A stretch of DNA of 41,623 nt from contig NZ_JAACZO010000016.1 in NCBI RefSeq assembly GCF_010993975.1, forward strand, positions 1 to 41,623. The letters are read 5' to 3'. The position numbers and the translations under genes are program-made. Numbering within the stretch: the first letter of the stretch is position 1; each line of letters opens with the position of its first letter. This DNA comes from Halomonas faecis. Lineage in GTDB: Bacteria > Pseudomonadota > Gammaproteobacteria > Pseudomonadales > Halomonadaceae. Below, piece after piece: positions 16,599 through 24,532 of this stretch. The notes below the pieces were generated by a model. The model worked only from the letters and a program-made list of their open reading frames with translations, was not told the origin of the DNA and did not search any database.

Positions 16599-17189
16599 AT
16601 GCCTCTAGCACAACCTCCGTCGCCTCAGAGCGCCCGCGACCGACTGCTCGCCGCGGCCGCCGCGCTGTTCTACGACCACGGCATCCATGCCACCGGCATC
16701 GATGCCATCGTGCAGCGCGCCGGCGTGGCCAGGAAGAGCCTCTACAACAACTTCGCCTCCAAGGCCGAACTGGTGGCCGCCTATCTGGAGGCCCGCCACG
16801 CCGAGTGGCGGGCGCTCTACGAGGCCCGCCGGCACCGGGCCGGCTCGCCCAGGGAACGGGTGCTGGCGGTCTTCCAGGCCTACGAGGATCATGCCGAGCA
16901 CGCTTACGAGCATGGCTTTCGCGGCTGCGGGTTGCTCAATGCCGCCGCCGAGCTGCCCGCCGGCGATGTTGGCCGGCAGGCCGTCAGGCAACACAAGGAG
17001 GAGGTCGAAGCGCTGCTGGCCGAGCCGCTCGGCGAACTGTTCGGTGTCGACCCGGCGCGCCAGGCCGAGGTGGCACGGCAGCTCGCCTTCCTGCTCGAGG
17101 GGGCTATGGCGCGCGCCGGCCTGGAGGGCCGCAGCGACTGCCTGCGTCAGGCGCGCGAGATGGCCGCGGCTCTGCTGGAGGCGCGATGA
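16599..17189 (+). CDS. TetR-family transcriptional regulator
   Basis: 196 aa. N-terminal helix-turn-helix at about residues 12-58: RLLAAAAALFYDHGIHATGI, then VQRAGVARKSLYNNFASKAELV. The C-terminal ligand domain has FRGCGLLNAAAEL, seen in the subgroup that responds to electrophiles or aromatic compounds. It probably represses itself and the downstream exporter-like gene through the palindrome at 16557-16578. Its stop overlaps the DMT transporter start (ATGA, 17186-17189). Confidence 0.9.
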   Translation: MPLAQPPSPQSARDRLLAAAAALFYDHGIHATGIDAIVQRAGVARKSLYNNFASKAELVAAYLEARHAEWRALYEARRHRAGSPRERVLAVFQAYEDHAEHAYEHGFRGCGLLNAAAELPAGDVGRQAVRQHKEEVEALLAEPLGELFGVDPARQAEVARQLAFLLEGAMARAGLEGRSDCLRQAREMAAALLEAR

Positions 17190-18139
17190 ACGCGACGACC
17201 CGAGAGCGCCTGCTGGGTACGGCGACGGTGCTCATCGCCGCCCTGCTGTGGGGCACCACCGGCACCGCTGCGACCTTCGCTCCCGAGGTGAGCGCAGTGG
17301 CCATCGGTGCGGTGGCGATGGGCGGGGGCGGTCTTCTGCAGGCGCTGCTCGCTGCCGGGCGCATCCGCCGCCATGCGGGAGCGTTGCGCGCTCAGCGGCG
17401 AGTGCTGCTGCTCGGTGCCGTGGCTGTGGCCATCTACCCGCTGGCCTTCTATGCCTCCATGCGCCTGGCCGGCGTGACCATTGGCACGGTGGTTTCCATC
17501 GGCTCGGCACCGCTGCTTTCGGTACTGATCGAGAACCGTCTGGACGGGCTGCGTCTCACCGTGCGCTGGGCCACCGGTGCCGCCCTGGGGCTTGGCGGCA
17601 TGCTGCTGCTGTGCCTGGCCGAAGGCGGCGGCCATGTCGCCACCGGCGACGAAGTGGTGCCTGGCGTTCTGCTGGGGCTGCTGGCCGGGCTCAGCTATGC
17701 TCTCTACTCCTGGACGGCGCGCCGCCTGATGCAGCGTGGCATTGCTTCGCGCGCCGCCATGGGGGCCACCTTCGGCATCGGTGGCCTGCTGCTGATGCCG
17801 GTGCTGCTGGTCACCGGTGCGCCGCTGTTGGCCTCCTGGGGCAACGCCGCCGTCGGCCTCTACATGGCGCTGGTGCCGATGCTGCTGGGGTATCTCTGCT
17901 TCGGCCACGGCCTGGCACGCATCCCCGCCAGCACGGCAACCACGATCACGCTCTTCGAGCCGGTGGTCGCCGCCGGCTTGGCCGTAGCCATCGTCGGCGA
18001 GCGGCTGCCACCGCTCGGCTGGGTCGGCATCGTATTGATCCTGGCCTGCCTGATATGCGTTAGTGCACCCGTTAGCCCGTCTCGCCGGCAGGCCGTTGCC
18101 GAGGCGGCGAGGCGACGTCCAATCAGCCCGCAACCCTGA
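17186..18139 (+). CDS. DMT-superfamily (EamA) transporter
   Basis: 317 aa with ten predicted helices in two EamA repeats, roughly residues 8-140 and 155-295. The start ATLLWGTTG-like segment (VLIAALLWGTTGTAATF) and the end ATTITLFEPVVAAGLAVAIVGERL are classic for drug/metabolite exporters such as RhaT/YdcZ-like proteins. It probably exports a small metabolite. The gene is translationally coupled to the TetR regulator, which suggests induction by its substrate. A basic tail of about 25 residues follows the last helix. Confidence 0.88.
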   Translation: MNATTRERLLGTATVLIAALLWGTTGTAATFAPEVSAVAIGAVAMGGGGLLQALLAAGRIRRHAGALRAQRRVLLLGAVAVAIYPLAFYASMRLAGVTIGTVVSIGSAPLLSVLIENRLDGLRLTVRWATGAALGLGGMLLLCLAEGGGHVATGDEVVPGVLLGLLAGLSYALYSWTARRLMQRGIASRAAMGATFGIGGLLLMPVLLVTGAPLLASWGNAAVGLYMALVPMLLGYLCFGHGLARIPASTATTITLFEPVVAAGLAVAIVGERLPPLGWVGIVLILACLICVSAPVSPSRRQAVAEAARRRPISPQP

Positions 18140-18148
18140 GGAGAGCCC

Positions 18149-18781
18149 ATGACGACTCTGGTAATCGGTGCCAACGGCCAGATCGGCCGCCAGTTCTGTG
18201 CGCTGGCCCATGCGGCGGGCGAGCCCATCCGCGCCATGATTCGCCATCCCGGCCAACAGCCCTGGTTCGAGGAGCGCGGCATCGAGACGGCCATCGCCGA
18301 TCTGGAGGACGACTTCACCCACGCCTTCGACGACTGCGATCAGGTCGTCTTCACCGCCGGTTCCGGCCCGCACACCGGTCCCGACAAGACTCTGCTGATC
18401 GACCTCTACGGTGCCATCCGTGCCGTCGACGCCGCCCGTGAGCGCGGCCTCTCTCGCTTCCTGATGGTCAGCGCCATGCGCGCCGAGAATCCCCAGGCGG
18501 CACCCGAGAAACTGCGTCCCTACATGGCCGCCAAGTTCGCCGCCGACGCCTATCTGCGTGCTTCCGGCATGCCCCATGTGATCCTCGAGCCGGGGCGGCT
18601 CACCGACGACCCCGCCAGCGAGCGAGTGGCCGCCTCGCTGGAGGAGACCGACGGCGAGAACCGCGTCTCGCGCGGCAACGTCGCCCACGCCCTGCTGCAC
18701 CTGGTGAAGGCTCGGGAACTCGTCGACCGTGAGTTCGTCCTGCTCGATGGCCAGCGATCGATGGCTGAAGTGCTCGGCTGA
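18149..18781 (+). CDS. NAD(P)-binding atypical SDR (NmrA/YwnB-like)
   Basis: 210 aa with an N-terminal Rossmann motif GANGQIG (residues 7-13), then VVFTAGSG and FLMVSAMRAE, where a catalytic Ser could lie, and a YMAAKFAAD segment resembling YxxxK. This small atypical SDR group contains putative NAD(P)H-flavin or sugar-nucleotide-modifying proteins and is not functionally assigned. The ATG at 18149 follows GAGGAGAG. It sits 9 bp after the DMT gene and 10 bp before the phosphoesterase gene in the same operon. Confidence 0.85.
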   Translation: MTTLVIGANGQIGRQFCALAHAAGEPIRAMIRHPGQQPWFEERGIETAIADLEDDFTHAFDDCDQVVFTAGSGPHTGPDKTLLIDLYGAIRAVDAARERGLSRFLMVSAMRAENPQAAPEKLRPYMAAKFAADAYLRASGMPHVILEPGRLTDDPASERVAASLEETDGENRVSRGNVAHALLHLVKARELVDREFVLLDGQRSMAEVLG

Positions 18782-18791
18782 GGCCGTTTTC

Positions 18792-19274
18792 ATGCAGGCG
18801 ATCATTACCGAGCGGCCCATCGGCGTCATCAGCGATACCCATGGGTTGCTGCGCCACGAGGCGCTGTCGATGCTGGAAGGCTGTGGGCTGATCCTGCACC
18901 TGGGCGACGTCGGCCATCGCGACGAAGACGCCGCCATCCTCGAACGCCTGGCCATGCTCGCTCCGCTGGCGACGGTGCGCGGCAATATCGACACTGCACC
19001 CTGGGCCGAGACGCTACCGATGACCCGCGATCTCGCCGTCAATGGCTGGCGTCTGCACCTGGTGCACGTCCTTCGGGAGTTCGATCCAGCCACCTCCTGC
19101 GATGCCGTGCTCCACGGCCACTCCCACAAACCGCGTAACGAATGGCAGGATGGCCGGCTGCTGTTCAACCCCGGCGCCGCGGGCAAGCGCCGCTTCCGCC
19201 TGCCCATCACCCTCGGCAAGCTGTGGGCCGATGCACGTGGCCTACGCGGCGCCATCGTGCATCTGCCACTGTGA
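18792..19274 (+). CDS. YfcE/MJ0936-type metallophosphoesterase
   Basis: 160 aa. Calcineurin-like metal motifs: ISDTHG (residues about 13-18), LHLGDVGH, VRGNID and HGHSH (about 113-117), all intact. Such proteins hydrolyse phosphodiesters in vitro with Mn2+. The final 15 codons (19230-19274) are duplicated at 19941-19985 beyond the higBA genes, so the present 3' end may have been supplied by an inserted element. Last gene of the TetR-DMT-SDR unit. Confidence 0.87.
   Translation: MQAIITERPIGVISDTHGLLRHEALSMLEGCGLILHLGDVGHRDEDAAILERLAMLAPLATVRGNIDTAPWAETLPMTRDLAVNGWRLHLVHVLREFDPATSCDAVLHGHSHKPRNEWQDGRLLFNPGAAGKRRFRLPITLGKLWADARGLRGAIVHLPL
19230..19274 (+). repeat. Direct repeat copy A (3' end of the phosphoesterase gene)
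   Basis: 45 bp, matching 19941-19985 at 41 of 45 positions. The four differences (CGT/CGC, GGC/GGT, CTA/CTG, CCA/CCG) are all third-position synonymous changes. This copy includes the functional stop codon of the phosphoesterase gene. Confidence 0.9.
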
Positions 19275-19306
19275 GCGCATCTATGGATCCATGGCTTGAG
19301 TTGATA

Positions 19307-19325
19307 AACAGTTTGGTATACTGTT
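19307..19325 (+). promoter_or_regulatory. higBA promoter/operator
   Basis: Inverted repeat AACAGT-(7 nt)-ACTGTT. It overlaps a TATACT (19317-19322) that fits a -10 box 37 bp before the HigB start. HigA-type antitoxins bind short palindromes over their own promoter, so autorepression is likely. A -35 box is weak (TTGAGT at 19296, 15-bp spacer). Confidence 0.6.
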
Positions 19326-19358
19326 GATGTGTGGTGCGCATCGCGCTACGATAAGGTC

Positions 19359-19637
19359 ATGATCGTTTCATTCCGGCACAAAGGACTGCGACGGTTCTTC
19401 GAAACGGGAACGACCGCCGGTATTCAGTCTCAGCACGCCAGGCGTTTGCGAATGCAATTGGCCGCATTGGACACGGCTGCGTCAGTCGAGGACATGGATA
19501 TTCCCGGCTTCCGCCTGCATCGGTTGAAAGGGCGCGACAAGAAGCGCTGGTCCATCTGGGTCAATGGCAATTGGCGCCTGACATTCGAATTTCGAGATGG
19601 CAATGCCCACGTACTCGATTACGAGGACTATCACTAA
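19359..19637 (+). CDS. higB: HigB-family toxin (RelE superfamily mRNA interferase)
   Basis: 92 aa, the usual HigB length. It starts MIVSFRHKGLRRFFETGTT and contains PGFRLHRLKGRDKKRWSIWVNGNWRLTFEF, the canonical HigB core with Lys/Arg and Trp residues involved in ribosome-dependent mRNA cleavage, and ends DYEDYH. The ATG at 19359 gives the standard N-terminus, and upstream GTG codons would add non-family residues. Toxin-first order with a 1-bp stop/start overlap (TAATG at 19635-19639) to HigA is typical of higBA. Confidence 0.93.
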   Translation: MIVSFRHKGLRRFFETGTTAGIQSQHARRLRMQLAALDTAASVEDMDIPGFRLHRLKGRDKKRWSIWVNGNWRLTFEFRDGNAHVLDYEDYH

Positions 19638-19930
19638 TGGCGATGCATAATCCTCCCCATCCCGGCGAATTCATCCGTGAGGTTTACCTGGAGCCCTTCG
19701 AACTCAGTTCTCGGCGACTGGCGGAGAGGCTTGGCGTGTCGGCCTCTACGCTATCGCGGGTGATCAAAGGCGTCAGCGGCATCAGTCCCGAGATGGCTCT
19801 GCGACTTTCAAAAGCGCTGGGGCGCTCGCCGGAAAGTTGGCTGGCCATGCAGGATCGGTTCGATCTATGGGTGGCACGCCGCGAGGTCGATCTGGACCAG
19901 GTGGAGCCGATCTCTTTTGATGCAGCATAA
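19637..19930 (+). CDS. higA: HigA-family antitoxin
   Basis: 97 aa. It begins MAMHNPPHPGEFIREVYLEP, the standard HigA start, followed by an XRE helix-turn-helix (SSRRLAERLGVSASTLSRVIKG, about residues 28-49) and PEMALRLSKALGRSPESWLAMQ. It neutralises HigB and represses the operon. The stop is 10 bp before the second 45-bp direct repeat. Confidence 0.93.
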   Translation: MAMHNPPHPGEFIREVYLEPFELSSRRLAERLGVSASTLSRVIKGVSGISPEMALRLSKALGRSPESWLAMQDRFDLWVARREVDLDQVEPISFDAA

Positions 19931-19940
19931 GGCAGAACCC

Positions 19941-19985
19941 GATGCACGCGGTCTGCGCGGCGCCATCGTGCATCTGCCGCTGTGA
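19941..19985 (+). repeat. Direct repeat copy B (orphan 3' end of a phosphoesterase gene)
   Basis: Second copy of the 45-bp segment at 19230-19274. It still reads D-A-R-G-L-R-G-A-I-V-H-L-P-L-stop but has no gene in front of it. Together the copies bracket the 666-bp higBA segment, as expected when an element enters at a gene's 3' end and restores the reading frame. Confidence 0.9.
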
Positions 19986-20045
19986 TTCGCGCCGATGGTG
20001 TGACAGCCTTGCCGGCAGACCTCCGCCGATATCGGGATCTCGACC

Positions 20046-20390
20046 ATGGGCACCGTTGAAGAAGCCGACCTGGCGCCGCGCCTGCGCGAGCTGCTCCTGC
20101 ACCTGCCTGCCGAGGCCGTGCCGATCACCTACCGGCAGGCCGCCGAGGCCTTGGGATTGTCGCCGCCGGGCACCATCCAGCGCGTCGCCCAGGCGCTGGA
20201 AACGCTGATGCGCGAAGACGTTGCCGCCGGCCGCCCGATGATCGCGGCGCTGGTGGTCAGCCGCCGCGGCGAATTGCCCCGTCAGGGGTTCTTCGAACTG
20301 GCCGTCGAGCTCGGTCGCTTTCCCTCCGATCCGGCGCGGCATGAGGTGGCGTATCGGCAGGAATTGGCGCGGCTCATGCAGGCCCCATGA
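20046..20390 (+). CDS. Conserved hypothetical protein
   Basis: 114 aa, soluble. The N-terminal half (LLHLPAEAVPITYRQAAEALGLSPPGTIQRVAQALETLM) looks like a small helix-turn-helix or winged-helix. The second half, MIAALVVSRRGELPRQGFFELAVELGRF, resembles a segment common in uncharacterised proteobacterial and actinobacterial proteins. No strong ribosome site precedes the ATG at 20046. It follows direct repeat copy B and would have been just downstream of the phosphoesterase before the higBA insertion. Confidence 0.65.
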   Translation: MGTVEEADLAPRLRELLLHLPAEAVPITYRQAAEALGLSPPGTIQRVAQALETLMREDVAAGRPMIAALVVSRRGELPRQGFFELAVELGRFPSDPARHEVAYRQELARLMQAP

Positions 20391-20450
20391 GCGCTTGGTC
20401 GCTCTCACCGTAGGCCTGTCGCCTGGCCTCATGAAACGATGGATGGAACC

Positions 20451-21248
20451 ATGACCCTGAAATTTTTACTGGCAGGCGCCCTGGCGCTGACTCTGACTCC
20501 CCTAACCGCCGCGGCCGATGCCTGGCAGTCGCACGGAGATTGGGCGGCCCTCTTCGAGGACCATGATGCCGAAGGCACCCTGCTGGTGGTGGATCAGCGT
20601 CAGGATGCTCAAGCGGCCTGGGTACATGACGCCGAGCGCGCAAGGCAACGCTTCGTGCCTGCCTCCACCTTCAAGGTGCCGCACACGCTTTTCGCCTTGG
20701 ATGCCGGCGTGGTGGAAGACGAGTTCCAGGTCTTTGTTTGGGACGGTACCGATCGCGGTGTCCCGGCATGGAATGCCGACCAGGATCTGCGCTCCGCCCT
20801 GCGCAACTCGACGGTCTGGCTCTATCAGCGGTTCGCCCGGGAACTGGGCGAGGAGAGTGAACGCCGCTACCTGGAGACGACCGACTACGGCAATGCCGAG
20901 GTCGGCGCCGATATCCAGAATTTCTGGCTGGAGCCGGACAATCTGGAGGTCTCGGCTGCAGAGCAGATCGACTTCCTGCAGCAGCTCTATCGCAATGCGC
21001 TACCGTTCGACGAGGCCGACCAGCGGCTGGTCAAGGACCTGATGATCGCCGAAGCTGGTCGCGACTGGATCCTGCGCGGCAAGACCGGCTGGTCCGGCGA
21101 GCTGGCCTGGTGGGTGGGCTGGGTCGAATGGCCCAGCGGGCCGGTGTTCTTCGCCCTCAACATGGACACCCCCCATCGTATGGACGATATCCCGAAGCGC
21201 GATGCCATCGTGCGCGAGGCGCTGCGTGACTTGGAGGCGCTGCCCTGA
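20451..21248 (+). CDS. Class D (OXA-type) beta-lactamase
   Basis: 265 aa from the ATG at 20451; an ATG 12 bp upstream is also in frame. Signal peptide at residues 1-22 (LKFLLAGALALTLTPLTAAA). All class D motifs are present: S72-T-F-K75 with PASTFKVPHTL, S120-T-V122, Y146-G-N and K211-T-G. Trp159 lies in FWLEP, where OXA enzymes have a Trp that stabilises carboxylated lysine. The protein should be a periplasmic serine beta-lactamase. It sits among ordinary chromosomal genes without an adjacent IS or integron, suggesting an intrinsic gene. The spectrum cannot be read from sequence. Confidence 0.9.
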   Translation: MTLKFLLAGALALTLTPLTAAADAWQSHGDWAALFEDHDAEGTLLVVDQRQDAQAAWVHDAERARQRFVPASTFKVPHTLFALDAGVVEDEFQVFVWDGTDRGVPAWNADQDLRSALRNSTVWLYQRFARELGEESERRYLETTDYGNAEVGADIQNFWLEPDNLEVSAAEQIDFLQQLYRNALPFDEADQRLVKDLMIAEAGRDWILRGKTGWSGELAWWVGWVEWPSGPVFFALNMDTPHRMDDIPKRDAIVREALRDLEALP

Positions 21249-21286
21249 GGGCCATCGCCCCATCCGTCCCCCATCCGGGCGATCTG

Positions 21287-21505
21287 ATGTTCTGGTGGTT
21301 GCTGCAACCGCTGATCGCAACGCCCCAGCCGCCGCTGGAGATCGGCGAGGCTCACGAGGAGTGGCCCCATCGCCGACTCAGCCTGACCGACCTGGGGCAC
21401 GACATCCTCGCGGGAAGTCGCAACTGGTTGGATCATGCTCCCGGCGAGCGCTGGGTGGGCGGTATACGTATTGCGCCACGCCGGGAAGCGATGCGCCGGC
21501 CTTGA
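21287..21505 (+). pseudogene. Probable remnant of a DUF1835/DUF3658-type protein C-terminus
   Basis: The frame reads DLMFWWLLQPLI, then RRLSLTDLGHDILAG and ERWVGGIRI. This resembles the C-terminal end of a family of ~300-aa proteins (xLTxxGxxVLAGxxD...RWxGG). The N-terminal part is absent, because the beta-lactamase gene ends immediately before it in another frame. I read the 306-bp gap 21249-21554 as holding only this decayed fragment. The identification is tentative. Confidence 0.4.
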
Positions 21506-21554
21506 AACGGACTGCCGGCCGGGCTTACTTGCCACCGGGTCTCTGCATGTGCTG

Positions 21555-22862
21555 CTAGGCGGGTCCGTCCTCTTTCGCAACGGGTTCGATTGGCTCGCCA
21601 TTCTCGTCCAGCAGCTGGTGGTCGTAGGCTGCCTGAAGGCCGGTATCGTCAACCGTCGGCAGTTCATCCAGTTGCGGCTCTGCGGCCTCTTCCGTCCAGT
21701 CCGCCCAGTAATCGATATGGCCCGGATAAATCGGCGACAGCATCGCCAGCAGGATGCCGATCATCGTGAAGATGGCAAACGCATCGGCGTACCCGAAGCC
21801 GTCGACCAGCGCGCCGACGACCGGAGAGCCAACCGCCTGGCCGAGCGCGCAGGCCATGAATGGCAACACCGGCCCCATCGAGAGGCGGCCCGGCAACAGC
21901 CGGATGCCGGTCATGAGGTACAGCCCGGTCAGACTCATGTAGGCAAGGCCGAAGACGAGCGCAGAGAAGATAGCCAGCCCCAGCCGGCCCGGGCTGGCGG
22001 CGAGCAATGCCAGGCTCGAGGCGAGCATCATCAGCATCAAGGCTTGCGTGATCGGCGGGTTATTGCGGTCGGCCAGGTCGCTCACCATGGCACCGCCGAG
22101 GCCGGCGATACCGACCGCCAACCACAGCCAACCGGTGTGGCCGGAGGGAAGCGCGCCGAGCGTGACCGCCAGGTCCGGCGCGAAAAGCCAGTACGCCGCC
22201 GACACGAAACCCATGGCAAAGGCGAACAGCGTGAGCCGAGCGAGACGCGACCACTGCAACCGAGTGATCGGGGGCGGCGGTGCGGCGTTTGCCGGCATGA
22301 TCCGTGATACCGAGGGAAGGAAGAACCACGCGGCAACGATCCCGATGCCGGCCAGCGCGGCGAACATGGCATACGTGAAACGCCACTCATCGTATAGGAA
22401 GACGACGGTCGGCACTGCGACGATGATGCCGACGCTGGTACCGGCATTCATGATGGAACTCACGCGTCCATGCATCGTGCGGCTCACCAGCGCCTGCATG
22501 GCGGCGGTCAGTGCCGGCATCATCAAACCGGTGCAGATGCCGCAGATGAACACGCCGACACCGAGCCATAGGGCATCCGATGCTTGACTGATCAGTGCCA
22601 GGCCGCCAGCGCCGAAGCTACCCGAGAGCACCGCCAAGTTGCGAGCGCCGAGGCTATCGGCGGCCAGCGGCGCGACCAGCGTGGCGAGCACGAAACTGAT
22701 GAACGGCAGCGCCCCGACGAGGCCGATCAGGTACGGCGTCATGTCCAGCTCGGCGCTGATGGAAGGAACGAACAGGCCGAAAGCGAAGCGCGCGAGCCCG
22801 TAACTGATGGCGATCAGTGCGGCACCGAATAGGGCGAATCCGATGTTCGACAAGGTTCTCAT
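21555..22862 (-). CDS. MFS transporter
   Basis: 435 aa with 12 hydrophobic helices and an acidic C-terminal cytoplasmic tail of about 60 residues. The first helix (GFALFGAALIAISYGLARFAFGLFVPSI) and GALPFISFVLATLVAPLAADSLGARN resemble YbfB/YjiJ-type and related efflux MFS proteins. Its ATG overlaps the TetR stop (ATGA), so it is translated with and presumably controlled by the TetR regulator. It is likely an efflux pump with an unknown substrate. Confidence 0.88.
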   Translation of the reverse strand: MRTLSNIGFALFGAALIAISYGLARFAFGLFVPSISAELDMTPYLIGLVGALPFISFVLATLVAPLAADSLGARNLAVLSGSFGAGGLALISQASDALWLGVGVFICGICTGLMMPALTAAMQALVSRTMHGRVSSIMNAGTSVGIIVAVPTVVFLYDEWRFTYAMFAALAGIGIVAAWFFLPSVSRIMPANAAPPPPITRLQWSRLARLTLFAFAMGFVSAAYWLFAPDLAVTLGALPSGHTGWLWLAVGIAGLGGAMVSDLADRNNPPITQALMLMMLASSLALLAASPGRLGLAIFSALVFGLAYMSLTGLYLMTGIRLLPGRLSMGPVLPFMACALGQAVGSPVVGALVDGFGYADAFAIFTMIGILLAMLSPIYPGHIDYWADWTEEAAEPQLDELPTVDDTGLQAAYDHQLLDENGEPIEPVAKEDGPA

Positions 22863-23422
22863 GGGGTCTCGCTCCGGGCCGTTGCGAGGAGGGTGTCGAC
22901 CACCGCTCGGGTGTCGGCCAGGGCCGTCGGCGCGCCTAGCAGGGTCACCGCCATATTGCTGCCTTCCAGCACCAGGAAGAGGCGGCGCGCCAGACTGGTG
23001 TGGTTCAGCCCGTCGCGGGCCACGGCGGATTCGAGGCGTGTCAGCAGCTCGGTCTTGGCGGCCGCCGCCAGGGCATGTATCTCCGCGCTGTGCTCGGCGA
23101 ACTCGCCCATCGCCTTGGCCATGATGCAGCCCTGCGGGCTGTCGCGTTCCAGCCAGCGGCCATGCGCCTCGACCAAGGCGCGCGTCTCCTCGCCCGGCGA
23201 GGCGGAAGCCACAGCCGCATCGAGACTGGCGATGAAGCGCTCATGGCGGGCCTCCAGAACGGCGGCCACTAGTGCCTCCTTGGAGGCGAAGTGGTTGTAG
23301 AGCGTCATGCGCACCACCCCGGCAGCCGCTACGATGCGGTCGATGCCCGTGGCATGGAACCCCTGCTCGTAGAAGAGGCGTTCGGCAGTGGCGAGCAACT
23401 GGTCGCGCTTGGAAGCTGGCAT
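22859..23422 (-). CDS. TetR-family transcriptional regulator
   Basis: 187 aa. Helix-turn-helix at about residues 5-50: KRDQLLATAERLFYEQGFHATGIDRIV, then GVVRMTLYNHFASKEALVAAVLEARH. It contains SPQGCIMAKAMGEFA, a Cys-bearing motif common in this subgroup. The ATG at 23422 has GGAGAGG upstream. A candidate operator (23439-23452) lies 16 bp before the start. It is the first gene of a two-gene unit with the MFS transporter. Confidence 0.9.
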   Translation of the reverse strand: MPASKRDQLLATAERLFYEQGFHATGIDRIVAAAGVVRMTLYNHFASKEALVAAVLEARHERFIASLDAAVASASPGEETRALVEAHGRWLERDSPQGCIMAKAMGEFAEHSAEIHALAAAAKTELLTRLESAVARDGLNHTSLARRLFLVLEGSNMAVTLLGAPTALADTRAVVDTLLATARSETP

Positions 23423-23438
23423 CGGCGGCCTCTCCTAT

Positions 23439-23452
23439 ATAGACCGATCTAT
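23439..23452. promoter_or_regulatory. TetR-type operator before the TetR/MFS pair
   Basis: ATAGA-CCGA-TCTAT, 5-bp perfect arms in an AT-rich patch, 16 bp from the TetR start codon. It resembles TAGACC-type operators of TetR regulators that control efflux or detoxification genes. The rest of the 266-bp gap to the AraC gene (23423-23688) shows no other gene. Confidence 0.55.
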
Positions 23453-23688
23453 CTAAATATGACCCTATTGCAGTACAGCGCTCCGAAGGCGTCAAGCGAT
23501 TCCCTGGTGAAGCGCGCTCGGCATAGGGGCGGAAATCCGCGAGGATGTCGCGATGGCAAACCCGTCGTGGGCGAGGTCGATGCCGGTGTCGGTTCGCTGT
23601 CCGTCGAATTCCGCAATAATGTCCAAGCCGGTGGCCTGGCGTTACGCCTAGACTATGCCCGAGTGACGTTCAGGGGAGGCTTGGCACG

Positions 23689-24519
23689 GTGAAACGGACG
23701 AGTCGCTTCGACTACTACAAGAGTCGGCACATTCCCGAGCTCAAGGTGCTTCGGGCAGCGCTGAGCGATTTCAGCTACGACCGCCATGCTCATGAGGAGT
23801 ATGCCTTCGGCGTGACCCTCGCCGGGCGGCAGGATTTCTTCAGCGGCGGGGAGTTTCACCGCAGCGCGCCGGGCAACGTCATCCAGTTCAATCCCGAACA
23901 GGTGCACGACGGGCACCCGGGCGACGACAGCACGCTGGGCTACGTCATGACCTACGTGCCCGCCGCCCAGCTCGAGGCGTTGTTCGCCGATGCGGCGGGG
24001 AGCGAACGTGCCGGCGCTTTCCGCTGTGGCGACACCTTGATCCCGGATCCCGAATTGCGGCGTGCCATCCTGGAACTCTCCCAGCTCGTCATCCACCGAG
24101 TGGGCTCGCGCATCGAGCAGGAGCACGCCCTCTACCGGATCGCGTCGCGCTTGGTGCAGCGTGCCGGTCAGTTCCGGGGGGCCGGCAAGGCGAGTCGCCC
24201 CGATGCACTGCTGATGCGAGCCAAGGAGTACATCCTCGCGCACCTGGAAGACGATGTGTCGCTGGACGACATCAGCCAGGCCGCCCACCTCTCGAAGTAT
24301 CACTTCCTGCGCCTGTTCCGGCAGCAGCTCGGCATTACGCCGCATCAGTACGTGCTGAACTGTCGGGTCAATGCCGCGTGCCATGCCCTTGAGGCCGGGG
24401 TGGCACCTGCGGAAGTGGCCTTCCGCTATGGCTTTACCGACCTCAGCCACTTCAACCGCCGTTTCAAGCGCATCTACGGCAAGACGCCGAACCAGTACCA
24501 GCGCAGCGTCACTTCGTAA
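23689..24519 (+). CDS. AraC-family transcriptional regulator
   Basis: 276 aa starting at GTG 23689, preceded by AGGGGAGG. The N-terminal cupin-like sensor is at residues about 20-140 (RHAHEEYAFGVTLAGRQDFFSGG; PGNVIQFNPEQVHDGHP). The C-terminal double helix-turn-helix is at about 175-270 (VSLDDISQAAHLSKYHFLRLFRQQLGITPHQYV; VAFRYGFTDLSHFNRRFKRIYGKTPNQYQ). The GTPHQYV/PNQYQ ends are diagnostic. AraC regulators placed directly before LysE exporters commonly activate them in response to an amino acid. Confidence 0.92.
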   Translation: MKRTSRFDYYKSRHIPELKVLRAALSDFSYDRHAHEEYAFGVTLAGRQDFFSGGEFHRSAPGNVIQFNPEQVHDGHPGDDSTLGYVMTYVPAAQLEALFADAAGSERAGAFRCGDTLIPDPELRRAILELSQLVIHRVGSRIEQEHALYRIASRLVQRAGQFRGAGKASRPDALLMRAKEYILAHLEDDVSLDDISQAAHLSKYHFLRLFRQQLGITPHQYVLNCRVNAACHALEAGVAPAEVAFRYGFTDLSHFNRRFKRIYGKTPNQYQRSVTS

Positions 24520-24532
24520 CCGGGACTTCGCC

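Noticed and set aside
17147..19255. 702-codon minus-strand open frame
   Set aside because: Antisense to the DMT, SDR and phosphoesterase genes, all of which have clear motifs; low-complexity His/Gln/Arg-rich translation.
19301..19322. TTGATA and TATACT as a -35/-10 pair for higBA
   Set aside because: The spacer would be only 10 bp. The -10 is kept but that -35 is not.
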